64,000 bases of DNA from Pseudomonas paralactis (GCF_001439735.1 NZ_JYLN01000002.1:744001-808000), one strand, 5' to 3'; shown: positions 1-8,721, counted from the stretch's first letter. Translations and numbers: made by a program. Notes: generated by a model from the sequence alone, not told the origin.

Positions 1-2
1 AA

Positions 3-407
<405 letters not shown>

Positions 408-421
408 AGCGCGGAGCTATT

Positions 422-455
422 GTTGTGGCGAGGAGGCTTGCTCCCTCGCCACAAC
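422..455. repeat. Perfect inverted repeat after nadC (REP-like hairpin)
   Basis: Eleven-base arms (GTTGTGGCGAG and its complement at 445–455) flank a core containing GGCTTGCTCC. It lies between the converging ends of nadC and the DUF6388 gene. It resembles a single REP unit of the Pseudomonas 'ggcttgc' type and could also act as a bidirectional mRNA 3' stabiliser or terminator; there is no clear T-run. Confidence 0.6.
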
Positions 456-477
456 AAGCCCGCCCCGCCATCAGCGC

Positions 478-783
478 TTAAACTACAAGATTATTCATCT
501 CGCAGTACTCTTCCCATTCGACGCCCAGTACCTCGGCTGCCTCTTTATGCAAGGCCAACCGCGCAGCTTCGAATTCTTCCGGTGTCGAGGTGTACTTGAG
601 GGTCAACTCCCAAGGCTGGAGGTTCTGGCTCTCTGCCTCGTCCTCGAATGCCCACTGAACCTGATCGCGCTGGTCGTCAGCACTCAGGTCCTTGATCTCT
701 TCTTTAAGCTGCGGCGTCGCCTCAAGGTATTTCTTGAGGGCTTCTTCGTGACGCGCTTGCTGGGTCATCTCAGTCGTGGTCAT
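478..783 (-). CDS. Small acidic conserved protein (DUF6388-like)
   Basis: 101 residues, strongly acidic, predicted mostly helical (many E, Q, K and L), ending in an EWEEYCEMNNLVV segment. No signal peptide, membrane segment or catalytic motif is visible. I believe it belongs to the DUF6388 family seen in pseudomonads, but the function is unknown. It converges on nadC and stands alone before the tRNA-Thr gene. Confidence 0.65.
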   Translation of the reverse strand: MTTTEMTQQARHEEALKKYLEATPQLKEEIKDLSADDQRDQVQWAFEDEAESQNLQPWELTLKYTSTPEEFEAARLALHKEAAEVLGVEWEEYCEMNNLVV

Positions 784-933
784 GTTGTTCTCTTAGATCG
801 AGGAATGGGGATGCATCTGGGTCATCAAGGTTGCGCAGATACAAAAGAGCGGGCGCGAATGCCAACTCGTCTGGCCTTCAGAACCATTCTGGGATCATCT
901 GAAAACATTGCCTTTGAAGCAGTGGTGCGTTTT

Positions 934-1006
934 TGCCCGAGACAGGAATCGAACCTGCGACCTTCGCGTTACGAGTGCGCTGCTCTACCGGCTGAGCTAC
1001 ACGGGC
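934..1006 (-). tRNA. tRNA-Thr (CGT)
   Basis: Read on the minus strand, the gene starts GCCCGTGTAGCTCAG, has the T-loop GGTTCGATTCC and ends CTCGGGCA. The anticodon loop CTCGTAA gives anticodon CGT (threonine, ACG codons). The acceptor arm pairs except for one internal U-U. CCA is not encoded. The gene sits 60 bases past the 3' end of pilA, the same tRNA–pilin adjacency known from P. aeruginosa. Confidence 0.95.
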
Positions 1007-1069
1007 GGTGGGCTAAAGCTAGCACTGCATTGGTCATGCAGCAACTGACTCGCTCACCGCCCGGCGCCA

Positions 1070-1483
1070 TCACGCGCCGTTGGCAGAGCAGCCCTTGGCA
1101 ACGTACTGCGGATCCGCGGTGGTGGCACAGGTCCATCCGCTGGTTGCGCTGCGGGTCAAGGTGATGGTCTTGCCCAGCACGGGCGCAGGTGCATCAAGGA
1201 TTTCACAGCTGATGGCGCCGGCGCCCGAGGCTACATCCCCTGTCACATCGATCTTGCAATTGGCGGTCGGGCTGTTGCCACCGATCAACGACACAGTAGG
1301 CACAGTGCCCTGGTTGATGACGTCTTCATAGCCGGCCTTCAGCGCGCTGATTTCAGCCAGCCCCGCCGTAAACTTGGCCTTGGCCTGGTGCTTGGTGTAC
1401 AGGGGCAAACCGATGGTGGCCAAAATGCCGATGATTGCCACGACGATCAACAACTCGATCAAGGTAAAGCCTTTTTGACGCAT
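1070..1483 (-). CDS. pilA: Type IV major pilin
   Basis: 137 residues. The start chosen is the ATG at 1483, preceded by a GAAAGAG ribosome site, because it gives a short 5-residue leader MRQKG followed by the prepilin cleavage site G|FTLIELLIVVAIIGILA with Glu at mature position 5. The ATG further upstream would give an implausible 42-residue leader. The C-terminal cysteine pair (WTC…KGC) is the usual disulfide-bonded D-region. It is the structural subunit of type IV pili, cleaved and methylated by PilD. It is divergent from pilC-pilD, with no pilB between. Confidence 0.93.
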   Translation of the reverse strand: MRQKGFTLIELLIVVAIIGILATIGLPLYTKHQAKAKFTAGLAEISALKAGYEDVINQGTVPTVSLIGGNSPTANCKIDVTGDVASGAGAISCEILDAPAPVLGKTITLTRSATSGWTCATTADPQYVAKGCSANGA

Positions 1484-1682
1484 CTCTTTCAGTCTCCAGA
1501 ATAAAACCATGACAAGGCGCGTCCTGCGCCCCGAAGTGTGCAACGGCGCCAGTGTACCCACCCCCACCGAGCCCATCGCCTGCAAGACGCACATTCTGAC
1601 ACTTTATCCCATAACACCAGCCGTCCCGAATTCGCCGCCTGACTACGCTATAAATTCTTCACTGCCGGGTGCGCAAACCACT

Positions 1683-2891
1683 ATGAACGACACGTCAACG
1701 ATCTATGCCTGGGAAGGCATCAACCGCAAAGGACGCAGGGTGACCGGGCAAATCGCTGGCAGCAGCCTTGCGCTGATCAAGGCGCAACTGCGCCAGCAAG
1801 GGATCTGCCCGGAGCGCGTGCGCAAGAAAACGCGATCACTGTCGGTTCTCACCCCGCGAATATTGCCAGCCGATATCGGTCTGTTCACACGGCAGTTGGC
1901 GACACTGCTCAAAGCCGGCATCCCGCTGCTGCAAGCCTTCGACATCATCAGCGAGGGTTTTGAAAACCAGCAGGTGCGTGAGCTGGTCAGGGCGTTGAAA
2001 CAACAGATCGCCAGCGGCAACAACCTGGCCGCAGCGCTACGCCTGCATCCGCGTTATTTCGATGACCTGTACTGCAACCTGGTAGCCGCCGGAGAGCAGG
2101 CCGGGGCCCTGGAAACCCTGCTTGAACGCGTGGCTATTGATCTGGAAAAAAGCCAACAGCTCAAAGCCAGGATCAAAAAAGCCATGACTTACCCGGTCGC
2201 CGTCCTGGTGGTCGCTACACTGGTCAGCACAGTGCTGTTGATACACGTCGTGCCACAGTTCCAGCATCTGTTTGCCGGGGTCGACAGCCAACTGCCCGGG
2301 TTCACCCTGGGGGTCATTGCGCTGTCCGAGTTCCTGCAACAGGCGTGGTGGATACTCGCGCTGGTGCTGGCCTTGGGGGCGGGTGGGCTGCGCTATGCCT
2401 ACCGTCTTTACCCAGGTTTTCGCCATTGGCTGCAAGCGAGTTTGTTGAAAGCGCCCCTGGCAGGCAAACTGCTGCAAAAATCAGCCGTCGCCCGCTACGC
2501 CCGCACGCTCTCTACCACGTTTGCAGCGGGTGTCCCGCTGGTGCAGGCATTGGGCTCGGTAGCCGGGGCCGTCGGCAATGAACCCTTCAAACAGGCAATC
2601 GAACGTATGCGCCACGATGTATCCACAGGCATGCAGTTGAATCAATCCATGCACAGCTGCGGTTTGTTTCCCGCTATGGCGATCCAGATGACCACCATTG
2701 GAGAAGAGTCCGGCACCCTGGACCGGATGCTGGAAAAAGTCGCGAACCACTACGAGTCAGACGTAGACACCCTGGTCGATAACCTCACCAGCTTGATGGA
2801 ACCGCTGATCATGGTTGTTCTGGGGGCCATTGTCGGCGCGCTGGTGATCGCGATGTACCTGCCGGTCTTTCAATTGGGTACGGCATTTTGA
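1683..2891 (+). CDS. pilC: Type IV pilus inner-membrane platform protein
   Basis: 402 residues, the usual PilC/GspF length (P. aeruginosa PilC about 406). It has two GspF domains (roughly residues 95–215 and 300–395) and membrane segments near 200–220, 245–270 and 375–400. It organises the pilus base and couples the motor ATPases to pilin insertion. The ATG at 1683 is used because upstream frame sequence is non-coding in character. The N-terminal part begins at once with the YAWEGINRKG motif typical of PilC. The usual upstream partner pilB is absent. The TGA overlaps the TTG start of pilD. Confidence 0.95.
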   Translation: MNDTSTIYAWEGINRKGRRVTGQIAGSSLALIKAQLRQQGICPERVRKKTRSLSVLTPRILPADIGLFTRQLATLLKAGIPLLQAFDIISEGFENQQVRELVRALKQQIASGNNLAAALRLHPRYFDDLYCNLVAAGEQAGALETLLERVAIDLEKSQQLKARIKKAMTYPVAVLVVATLVSTVLLIHVVPQFQHLFAGVDSQLPGFTLGVIALSEFLQQAWWILALVLALGAGGLRYAYRLYPGFRHWLQASLLKAPLAGKLLQKSAVARYARTLSTTFAAGVPLVQALGSVAGAVGNEPFKQAIERMRHDVSTGMQLNQSMHSCGLFPAMAIQMTTIGEESGTLDRMLEKVANHYESDVDTLVDNLTSLMEPLIMVVLGAIVGALVIAMYLPVFQLGTAF

Positions 2892-3754
2892 GCCTGCTGC
2901 TGAGCGAGCAGCCTTGGGTGTTTGTCTGCACGACACTGATACTGGGCCTGATCATCGGCAGCTTTATCAACGTGCTGGTGTGGCGCCTGCCCAAAATGCT
3001 CGAACGCGAATGGCGCGCCCAGGCCAATGAGGTTCTCGGCCTGCCCACCGAGCCCGCCGGGCCGGTATACAACCTGATGCGCCCGAACTCCTGCTGTCCG
3101 CGCTGCAACCAGCCGATTCGGCCCTGGGAAAATATTCCGCTGCTCAGCTTCCTGATGCTCAGCGGTCGATGCGCCCATTGCCGTGAGCCCATCAGCACCC
3201 GCTATCCCCTGACCGAAGTTGCGTGCGCACTGATCACCGCCGCCGTTGCCTGGCATTTCGGCTTCGGCTGGCAAGCCGCTGCGGTGATGTTGCTGAGCTG
3301 GGGCTTGCTGGCCATGAGCCTGATTGACCTGGACCACCAATTGCTGCCGGATGTACTGGTATTGCCACTGCTCTGGCTGGGGCTGATCTTCAACAGCACC
3401 GACCTGCTGGCGACACTGCCCGATGCGCTGTGGGGCGCGGTCATTGGCTACATGAGTCTATGGAGCGTGTTCTGGCTGTTCAAGCTGGTCACCGGCAAGG
3501 ATGGCATGGGCCATGGCGACTTCAAGTTACTGGCATTGCTGGGGGCCTGGGGTGGCTGGCAGATCCTGCCGATGACGCTGCTGATGGCCTCCTTGATGGG
3601 GGTGTTTGCAGGGCTGATCCTGCTGCGTTTGCGCAAGGCCCAAACGTCGACGCCGATGCCCTTTGGGCCGTGCCTGGCAATTGCCGGCTGGATTGCATTG
3701 CTCTGGGGTGGTCAAATAACCGACTTCTATTTGCAGTCTGTCGGTTTCAGATGA
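2888..3754 (+). CDS. pilD: Prepilin peptidase / N-methyltransferase
   Basis: 288-residue inner-membrane aspartic protease (A24 family). It removes leader peptides of type IV pilins and type II secretion pseudopilins and methylates the new N-terminal Phe. The cytoplasmic zinc site is visible as C70-x2-C73 and C95-x2-C98. The catalytic aspartates are D149 ([11 protein letters not shown]) and D211 in the GHGD motif. It starts with TTG at 2888, overlapping the pilC stop by four bases. Its own TGA overlaps the coaE ATG, so pilC-pilD-coaE-yacG look translationally coupled. Confidence 0.95.
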   Translation: MSLLLSEQPWVFVCTTLILGLIIGSFINVLVWRLPKMLEREWRAQANEVLGLPTEPAGPVYNLMRPNSCCPRCNQPIRPWENIPLLSFLMLSGRCAHCREPISTRYPLTEVACALITAAVAWHFGFGWQAAAVMLLSWGLLAMSLIDLDHQLLPDVLVLPLLWLGLIFNSTDLLATLPDALWGAVIGYMSLWSVFWLFKLVTGKDGMGHGDFKLLALLGAWGGWQILPMTLLMASLMGVFAGLILLRLRKAQTSTPMPFGPCLAIAGWIALLWGGQITDFYLQSVGFR

Positions 3755-4374
3755 CCACTTCTGTCGCAACACCCTGGATTCTTGGCCTCACAGGCGGCAT
3801 TGGCAGCGGCAAAAGCGCTGCGGCCGAGCACTTTATCTACCTGGGCATCGACCTGGTGGACGCCGATCATGCTGCCCGCTGGGTCGTCGAACCCGGGCGG
3901 CCGGCGCTGGCGCGCATTGCCGAGCATTTCGGCGAGACCGTGCTGTTACCCGACGGCCAGCTGGATCGAGCCGCGTTGCGCAAACTGATCTTTGAAGTAC
4001 CGCAAGAACGCCTGTGGCTGGAAGCCTTGTTGCACCCGCTGATCGCCGAAGAAATTCGCAGCCACCTGGCACGCGCCCAGTCGCCTTACGCGATCCTGGT
4101 GTCTCCGCTGCTGATCGAGTCCGGCCAATACAGCATGACCCAGCGCATTCTGGTGATCGACGTGCCGCAATCGCTGCAGATTCAGCGTACCCTGCAGCGC
4201 GATGGCATCAGCGAACAGCAGGTGCAGGCGATTCTCAAGGCCCAGTCGAGCCGCGAAGACCGCCTGAACCATGCCGATGACGTGCTGGTCAACGATAAGG
4301 ACCTTGCCTGGCTGCACGGCGAGGTCGAGCGACTGCACCACTTTTACCTTACTTTGCGTGGAGGCCGATCATGA
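3751..4374 (+). CDS. coaE: Dephospho-CoA kinase
   Basis: 207 residues. It phosphorylates the 3'-hydroxyl of dephospho-CoA, the last step of coenzyme A synthesis. The P-loop GGIGSGKS is at residues 15–22. The later DAD, ARW and [11 protein letters not shown] motifs are typical of CoaE. The start is the ATG at 3751, which overlaps the pilD stop (ATGA), and the stop overlaps the yacG start in the same manner. Confidence 0.96.
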   Translation: MTTSVATPWILGLTGGIGSGKSAAAEHFIYLGIDLVDADHAARWVVEPGRPALARIAEHFGETVLLPDGQLDRAALRKLIFEVPQERLWLEALLHPLIAEEIRSHLARAQSPYAILVSPLLIESGQYSMTQRILVIDVPQSLQIQRTLQRDGISEQQVQAILKAQSSREDRLNHADDVLVNDKDLAWLHGEVERLHHFYLTLRGGRS

Positions 4375-4574
4375 GCCAACCCTTGACCGTCGACTGCCCA
4401 ACCTGCGGTGCACCCGTGGAATGGAAAGCGGCCAACCTCAACCGGCCGTTTTGCTCGGACCGTTGCAAACTTATCGACCTGGGTGCATGGGCCGCAGAGG
4501 AACACAAAATCCCCGTGGCCCCGGATGCTGAAGACGAACTGTTTTCCGAAGATGTTTTGCCGCCGCGCCATTAA
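4371..4574 (+). CDS. yacG: DNA gyrase inhibitor, zinc protein
   Basis: 67 residues with a four-cysteine zinc site, C9-x2-C12 and C28-x3-C32, followed by an acidic tail. In E. coli the YacG zinc protein binds GyrB and blocks its DNA contacts. It is the last gene of the pilC-pilD-coaE-yacG run, and its end overlaps the convergent small gene on the other strand by four bases. Confidence 0.93.
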   Translation: MSQPLTVDCPTCGAPVEWKAANLNRPFCSDRCKLIDLGAWAAEEHKIPVAPDAEDELFSEDVLPPRH

Positions 4575-4786
4575 GGCCGCATAAAGGCATATCCCTGCTG
4601 GTCGTCGAGATTTTCTGCCAGGTATTGCAGCTCGTCGGCCAGATCCTCAAAACTGCGTACACCCTTGCTTTGCTGCACCACGGCACTGAGCATGGCGCGC
4701 AAGGTCAAGCCTGGGTCAAAACCGATTTCCTGCGCTGCGTCCTGGCTTCTGCGCAACTCCTGCCGTGCCCATTCGTACACACTCAT
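4571..4786 (-). CDS. Conserved small hypothetical protein
   Basis: 71 residues, acidic and helical, no membrane segment. It contains [20 protein letters not shown] and ends GYAFMRP. A gene of unknown function occupies the same place after yacG in other pseudomonads. A GGAG ribosome site lies upstream of the ATG. I do not recognise a function. Confidence 0.7.
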   Translation of the reverse strand: MSVYEWARQELRRSQDAAQEIGFDPGLTLRAMLSAVVQQSKGVRSFEDLADELQYLAENLDDQQGYAFMRP

Positions 4787-4850
4787 GATCCGTGCTCCTG
4801 AAAATTTTGCAGAGCATGGACCTGCGTCGTTGCGCGGGATTTGACCTGGA

Positions 4851-5540
4851 TCAACGCCGTGAATCGTCGTCCTTCCAGGGGGCCGAGAGATAGCGGGTTC
4901 GGTTGAAGGTCTCCAGCCATTCCGGGCAAAACACCACCAATGCGCTGACGATCATGCCGTTGATAAAAGCCTCAGGGAAGATGATCAGCCACAGGTAACC
5001 TACAAAGTCTTCCAACCATTGCGGCATCGCAAAGCGGCCGTCGAACCACAACAGGCCCAGGCCGACCAACAGGCACAACAATGCCGACAGCGCCGCCGCA
5101 AAAAAGCCGGAACAGAAGATATACACAAAGGGATTTCGCGGCTGCGCCCGTTCCACCAACAGCGCGCAGCCTTCAGTGACCAGCACCGGCAGCCCGACCA
5201 GAAGCAAGCCGTTGACGCCGAGCGCAGCCAGGTCCTGGCGCCCCAGCAGCATCAAGCCAAGCTGGGCGGCGAAGCCACCGACGATTGCCAGCGGCCAATC
5301 CAGCAGCAAGGTCACGGCGGTCATGCCGATAAAGTGGTAAGAGACCCCGGTATCGAAATCCCGCCGCACCAGCCACAGCATAAACAAGGCGAACACCGTA
5401 CCGAACAGCAAATGCTGGCGCCGTCGGTCGGTGAACAATTCGACCCAGGGCGAGCGCAACATCGCCCATATCACCACGGGCGCATATAACAGCCAGCCGA
5501 TGCCGAGGGTCGATGGCGCCAGAACAGCTGCACTGATCAC
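4851..5540 (-). CDS. Energy-coupling factor ABC transporter permease (CbiM-like membrane protein)
   Basis: 229 residues with about six or seven hydrophobic membrane segments, in the CbiM/PF01891 family. CbiM proteins act in cobalt or nickel uptake, but this stand-alone version has no CbiN, CbiQ or ATPase gene nearby, so the substrate is unknown. I chose the GTG at 5540, which has an AAAGGTAG ribosome site seven bases upstream; an ATG at 5576 would add 12 non-hydrophobic residues. I looked for a cobalamin riboswitch upstream and saw none. Confidence 0.7.
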   Translation of the reverse strand: MISAAVLAPSTLGIGWLLYAPVVIWAMLRSPWVELFTDRRRQHLLFGTVFALFMLWLVRRDFDTGVSYHFIGMTAVTLLLDWPLAIVGGFAAQLGLMLLGRQDLAALGVNGLLLVGLPVLVTEGCALLVERAQPRNPFVYIFCSGFFAAALSALLCLLVGLGLLWFDGRFAMPQWLEDFVGYLWLIIFPEAFINGMIVSALVVFCPEWLETFNRTRYLSAPWKDDDSRR

Positions 5541-5703
5541 AGATGCACTACCTTTATGAAAAACCTCACCACACACCTCATCCCTGGGCTTGCTGCCGAG
5601 TGAGCAGTCTACACCCGCGCTTTAACATTACCTGGGCCGGTGTGAGTTTCAAATGTGGGAGCAAGACTTCCTGTGGTCATCATTTGAACGCTAAGCTGGG
5701 ACT

Positions 5704-6333
5704 ATGGATGACTCAGATTATTTGCGCCTGCTCACCGTAGCAGCCGAACAAGCCAATGCGTTTCTGTCCAATGCCCGCAAGTGGGAGCGTGAGCGTTGGG
5801 TCTGCCAGCGCCTGCTGCAAGGCTTGAACGTGCCCTACCGTGTCGAAGAGTTTCACGCTGCCGGCCAGGAGCCGCCGGATGTACTGTTTCGTGATGCCAG
5901 TTTCGAGGTGTTTTTCGTGCTGGACGAGGGGCGCCGTCTGAACGACGAATGGCGCGACGAATTGTTACGCAGGCGCAGCGCGTTCTCCTTGAGCCAACTG
6001 GTGCGGCGCGAAGCCAAGCCACGGCGTATTCCCGCCCATGAGTTTTTGTTGCGCCTGGCACCGACACTGCGCAAAAAAGCGCATAACTACAAAGAACGCG
6101 GCATGGACCTGGGGGAGCTGGACCTTATCGCTTTCACCAGCCTCAAACGCGAAGTGCTGGATCTCAACAGCCACTTTCCGCCGCCAACCGAATACCTGCG
6201 CCAGGGCTGGCGTTCACTGTCACTGGTGGGACCGACCTTCGCGCGTGTACTGTTCGCACATCCAGACGCGCCGGACTTCTTGCGCAACAACCTGGGCCGC
6301 AGCATAGTGTTCGATGTGGGCATCAGCCTTTAA
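5704..6333 (+). CDS. DUF1780 protein
   Basis: 209 residues, rich in Arg, Glu and Leu. The N-terminal part (DYLRLL…WERERWVCQRLL) and the DVLF–FEVFFVLDEGRRLNDEWR region fit the DUF1780 family, of which a P. aeruginosa member has a solved structure as I recall (PA4535). The central fold with alternating acidic and basic residues looks nuclease-like to me, but this is a guess; no activity is established. It lies upstream of a DUF3094 gene and ndh, as in other pseudomonads. Confidence 0.75.
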   Translation: MDDSDYLRLLTVAAEQANAFLSNARKWERERWVCQRLLQGLNVPYRVEEFHAAGQEPPDVLFRDASFEVFFVLDEGRRLNDEWRDELLRRRSAFSLSQLVRREAKPRRIPAHEFLLRLAPTLRKKAHNYKERGMDLGELDLIAFTSLKREVLDLNSHFPPPTEYLRQGWRSLSLVGPTFARVLFAHPDAPDFLRNNLGRSIVFDVGISL

Positions 6334-6386
6334 TCCCCTGGCTGTAACGTGGCGCCCTTTTGCAACGTCTACCTGACGAGGCCTTT

Positions 6387-6560
6387 ATGACCAGCCGCCT
6401 GAACCCCGATGACCAACAGCATGTCCAAGAGTACCTGCAACTCTCCCAGCACAGAGTCGAGCGCAAGCCTTTCCGGCCATGGCTGCTCCTTTGTGTGGTG
6501 CTGGTAGTGGTGATCGGGCTCGGCGTACTGAGCCGCCTATTGAGTTACCTGACGCTATGA
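6387..6560 (+). CDS. DUF3094 single-pass membrane protein
   Basis: 57 residues: a polar N-terminal part (NPDDQQHVQEYLQLSQHRVER) and one hydrophobic helix from about residue 35 to the end. The start is the ATG at 6387, behind GACGAGG. The upstream TTG would add nine unlikely residues. The family is conserved in Pseudomonas next to ndh; a role as a small membrane partner of NADH dehydrogenase is only inferred from position. Confidence 0.75.
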   Translation: MTSRLNPDDQQHVQEYLQLSQHRVERKPFRPWLLLCVVLVVVIGLGVLSRLLSYLTL

Positions 6561-6620
6561 GCTGCCTGGCGCTCGCGGGGGTAACTGCTCCGATTTCTTT
6601 TAGCCTTGCGAGATATCCCC

Positions 6621-7919
6621 ATGACCCATCGTATTATTATCGTCGGCGGCGGCGCCGGCGGCCTGGAGTTGGCTACCCGCCTGGGTAAGACTCTGGGCAA
6701 GCGCGGCAAGGCCAGCATCACGCTGGTCGACACCAACCTGACTCACATCTGGAAGCCTCTGCTGCACGAAGTGGCTGCCGGCTCGCTGAACTCTTCGGAA
6801 GACGAACTCAATTATGTCGCCCAGGCAAAATGGAACCACTTTGAGTTCCAGCTTGGGCGCATGAGTGGGCTCGACCGTGAACAGAAAAAAATCCAGCTGG
6901 CCGCCACCCTCGATGAAGAAGGCCGCGAGCTGGTGCCCGCGCGCGTGCTGGGCTATGACACCCTGGTCATTGCCGTAGGCAGCACCACCAACGACTTCGG
7001 CACCGAGGGCGCGGCGCAGCATTGCCTGTTCCTCGATACCCGCAAACAGGCCGAGCGCTTCCACCAACAGTTGCTCAACCACTATCTGCGCGCCCACGCC
7101 GGGCAAACCGATGCCGTTGAGCAAATCAGCGTGGCTATCGTCGGTGCCGGCGCCACCGGGGTGGAGCTGGCCGCTGAGCTGCATAACGCAGCCCATGAGC
7201 TGGCCGCCTATGGCCTGGACCGCATCAAGCCGGAAAACATGCACATCACCCTGATCGAAGCCGGACCGCGGGTATTGCCTGCCCTGCCGGAGCGCATCGG
7301 CGGCCCGGTGCATAAAACCCTGGAAAAACTCGGGGTGACCGTGCTGACCAACTCGGCGGTCAGCGAAGTGACGGCCGACGCGCTGATTACCAGCAGCGGC
7401 CAAGTGATTCCCGCCAGCCTCAAGGTATGGGCAGCCGGGATCCGCGCACCGGGCTTCCTCAAGGACATCGATGGCCTGGAAACCAACCGCATCAATCAGC
7501 TGCAAGTGTTGCAAACGCTGCAAACCACTCGCGATGAAAACATCTTCGCCTTTGGCGATTGCGCCGCCTGCCCTCAACCGGGCACCGACCGCAACGTGCC
7601 GCCGAGGGCCCAGGCCGCGCATCAGCAGGCTTCGTTGCTGGCCAAGTCGCTGAAATTGCGCATTGAAGGCAAGGAACTGCCGACCTACAAGTACACCGAC
7701 TACGGCTCACTGATCTCGCTGTCGCGGTTCTCGGCGGTAGGTAACCTGATGGGTAACCTGACTGGCAGCGTGATGCTGGAGGGCTGGTTGGCGCGGATGT
7801 TCTACGTGTCGCTGTACCGTATGCACCAGATGGCGCTGTACGGGTTCTTCCGCACGGCGATGCTGATGCTGGGCAGCAAGATCGGCCGCGGGACTGAGCC
7901 ACGCCTTAAACTCCACTAA
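6621..7919 (+). CDS. ndh: Type II NADH:quinone oxidoreductase
   Basis: 432 residues. A single-subunit FAD enzyme that passes electrons from NADH to the quinone pool at the inner membrane without pumping protons. The FAD-binding GGGAGG motif is at residues 9–14. The NADH-binding VGAGATGVELA motif is near residue 173. The second FAD signature ENIFAFGDCAA is near 310, and a hydrophobic amphipathic C-terminus suits membrane attachment. The ATG at 6621 is preferred to the TTG at 6606 because the protein then begins at the Rossmann strand. Confidence 0.95.
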   Translation: MTHRIIIVGGGAGGLELATRLGKTLGKRGKASITLVDTNLTHIWKPLLHEVAAGSLNSSEDELNYVAQAKWNHFEFQLGRMSGLDREQKKIQLAATLDEEGRELVPARVLGYDTLVIAVGSTTNDFGTEGAAQHCLFLDTRKQAERFHQQLLNHYLRAHAGQTDAVEQISVAIVGAGATGVELAAELHNAAHELAAYGLDRIKPENMHITLIEAGPRVLPALPERIGGPVHKTLEKLGVTVLTNSAVSEVTADALITSSGQVIPASLKVWAAGIRAPGFLKDIDGLETNRINQLQVLQTLQTTRDENIFAFGDCAACPQPGTDRNVPPRAQAAHQQASLLAKSLKLRIEGKELPTYKYTDYGSLISLSRFSAVGNLMGNLTGSVMLEGWLARMFYVSLYRMHQMALYGFFRTAMLMLGSKIGRGTEPRLKLH

Positions 7920-7933
7920 TAACGCATAACCCC

Positions 7934-7961
7934 TGTGGGAGGGGGCTTGCCCCCTCCCACA
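7934..7961. repeat. REP-like palindrome (TGTGGGAGGGGGCTTGC type)
   Basis: A 28-base perfect palindrome directly after ndh. It is the GC-rich P. fluorescens REP type; a second copy follows the siderophore receptor gene at 38318–38353. It probably also serves as a transcript 3' end structure. Confidence 0.75.
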
Positions 7962-7995
7962 TTTGTTTTGAGGAGAATTCAGGATTCGCGCGCGC

Positions 7996-8032
7996 AAAAA
8001 AAATCCCCGTATCTTTCGATACGAGGATTTTT
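7996..8032 (-). terminator. Terminator of the tRNA array
   Basis: On the minus strand, a stem of about 12 pairs with one mismatch (AAATCC-CGTATC and its complement, loop TTTC) is followed by a run of eight T. It lies immediately after the last tRNA-Pro, so it ends the leftward tRNA transcript. Confidence 0.85.
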
Positions 8033-8036
8033 AATA

Positions 8037-8113
8037 TGGTCGGGGTAAGGGGATTCGAACTCCTGACATCCTGCTCCCAAAGCAGGCGCGCTACCGGACT
8101 GCGCTATACCCCG
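8037..8113 (-). tRNA. tRNA-Pro (TGG), copy 1
   Basis: 77 bases including an encoded CCA. It begins CGGGGTATAGCGCAG, with anticodon loop TTTGGGA giving TGG. It differs from the second copy (8289–8365) at only two positions, which form the base pair 49–65 in the T stem (A-U here, G-C there). It is separated from the other three tRNA genes by a terminator-like hairpin. Confidence 0.96.
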
Positions 8114-8115
8114 GT

Positions 8116-8143
8116 AAAAAAAAGGCGACCTTTCAGTCGCCTT
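8116..8143 (-). terminator. Terminator-like hairpin inside the tRNA array
   Basis: On the minus strand, eight-base arms AAGGCGAC and GTCGCCTT enclose a six-base loop and are followed by a T-run. It lies between tRNA-Lys and the distal tRNA-Pro. It may partly attenuate transcription into the last tRNA. Confidence 0.7.
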
Positions 8144-8207
8144 CTTCGATCAGCGCTTTTGGCCTCTGATCTTAAGATTCGATTCCAGCCTGAACTGGTC
8201 TCAAAAA

Positions 8208-8283
8208 TGGTGGGTCGTGTGGGATTCGAACCTACGACCAATTGGTTAAAAGCCAACTGCTCTACCAACTGAGCTAACGACCC
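8208..8283 (-). tRNA. tRNA-Lys (TTT)
   Basis: 76 bases including CCA. It begins GGGTCGTTAGCTCAG, and the anticodon loop CTTTTAA gives TTT. The acceptor stem pairs fully. It is the third gene of a leftward array Asn–Pro–Lys–Pro. Confidence 0.97.
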
Positions 8284-8288
8284 AAATA

Positions 8289-8365
8289 TGGTCGGGGTAG
8301 GGGGATTCGAACTCCCGACATCCTGCTCCCAAAGCAGGCGCGCTACCGGACTGCGCTATACCCCG
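8289..8365 (-). tRNA. tRNA-Pro (TGG), copy 2
   Basis: 77 bases including CCA, same anticodon TGG as the copy at 8037–8113. It is five bases from tRNA-Lys and ten from tRNA-Asn, so it is co-transcribed with them. The two copies are clearly a tandem duplication. Confidence 0.97.
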
Positions 8366-8375
8366 ATTTTGAAAT

Positions 8376-8451
8376 TGGCTCCGTGACCAGGACTCGAACC
8401 TGGGACCCAATGATTAACAGTCATTTGCTCTACCGACTGAGCTATCACGGA
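8376..8451 (-). tRNA. tRNA-Asn (GTT)
   Basis: 76 bases including CCA. It begins TCCGTGATAGCTCAG, and the anticodon loop CTGTTAA gives GTT. It is first in the array, about 80 bases from the promoter at 8534–8561. Confidence 0.97.
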
Positions 8452-8533
8452 ACTACATATTTCAAATTTACTGCTGTGTAACCTTCTCTTCGACCCTGTC
8501 CGTATCGCTACGTTAGCGTCTCTGAGGCGCGCT

Positions 8534-8561
8534 ATTCTACAATCTTAAAAACCCCTGTCAA
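8534..8561 (-). promoter_or_regulatory. Strong sigma-70 promoter of the tRNA array
   Basis: On the minus strand, a perfect -35 TTGACA (8556–8561), 16 bases, then -10 TAGAAT (8534–8539). A GC-rich GCGCGCC stretch follows at the expected start point, the discriminator type of stable-RNA promoters under stringent control. Confidence 0.85.
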
Positions 8562-8693
8562 CCCTTTAAATTGCTTTTAAGACAATGATTTGCGCTTCTT
8601 TCTGATTTCTTCTTGGGGAGAAGAAACCCTTGGGCTGACGTTGCTGCGGGGCGCACTTTACAAGCCTTTGCCTTACAGTTCAACGCCCTATCG

Positions 8694-8721
8694 AAAAAAA
8701 AGGCCTCGCAATGCGAGGCCT
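8694..8721 (-). terminator. clpB terminator
   Basis: On the minus strand the palindrome AGGCCTCGCA/TGCGAGGCCT is followed by seven T. It lies about 25 bases past the clpB stop. The region between it and the tRNA promoter (8562–8693) shows no gene. Confidence 0.88.

Noticed and set aside
1007-1069. Integrated element at the tRNA-Thr next to pilA
   Set aside because: tRNA genes can be integration sites, but I see no second attachment repeat, integrase or foreign composition here.
1484-1682. Sigma-54 promoter for pilA
   Set aside because: P. aeruginosa pilA is RpoN-dependent, so I searched the 199-base gap for TGGCAC-N5-TTGC on the minus strand. TTGC occurs but with no GG 10 bases upstream in the right phase.
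1509-1682. 58-residue N-terminal extension of PilC
   Set aside because: The open frame continues upstream, but the segment is not PilC-like and the family start MNDTSTIYAWEG has its own ATG at 1683.
5541-5703. Cobalamin riboswitch before the CbiM-like gene
   Set aside because: No B12 box or typical multi-stem leader is visible; only a weak TTCAAATG/CATTTGAA inverted repeat.
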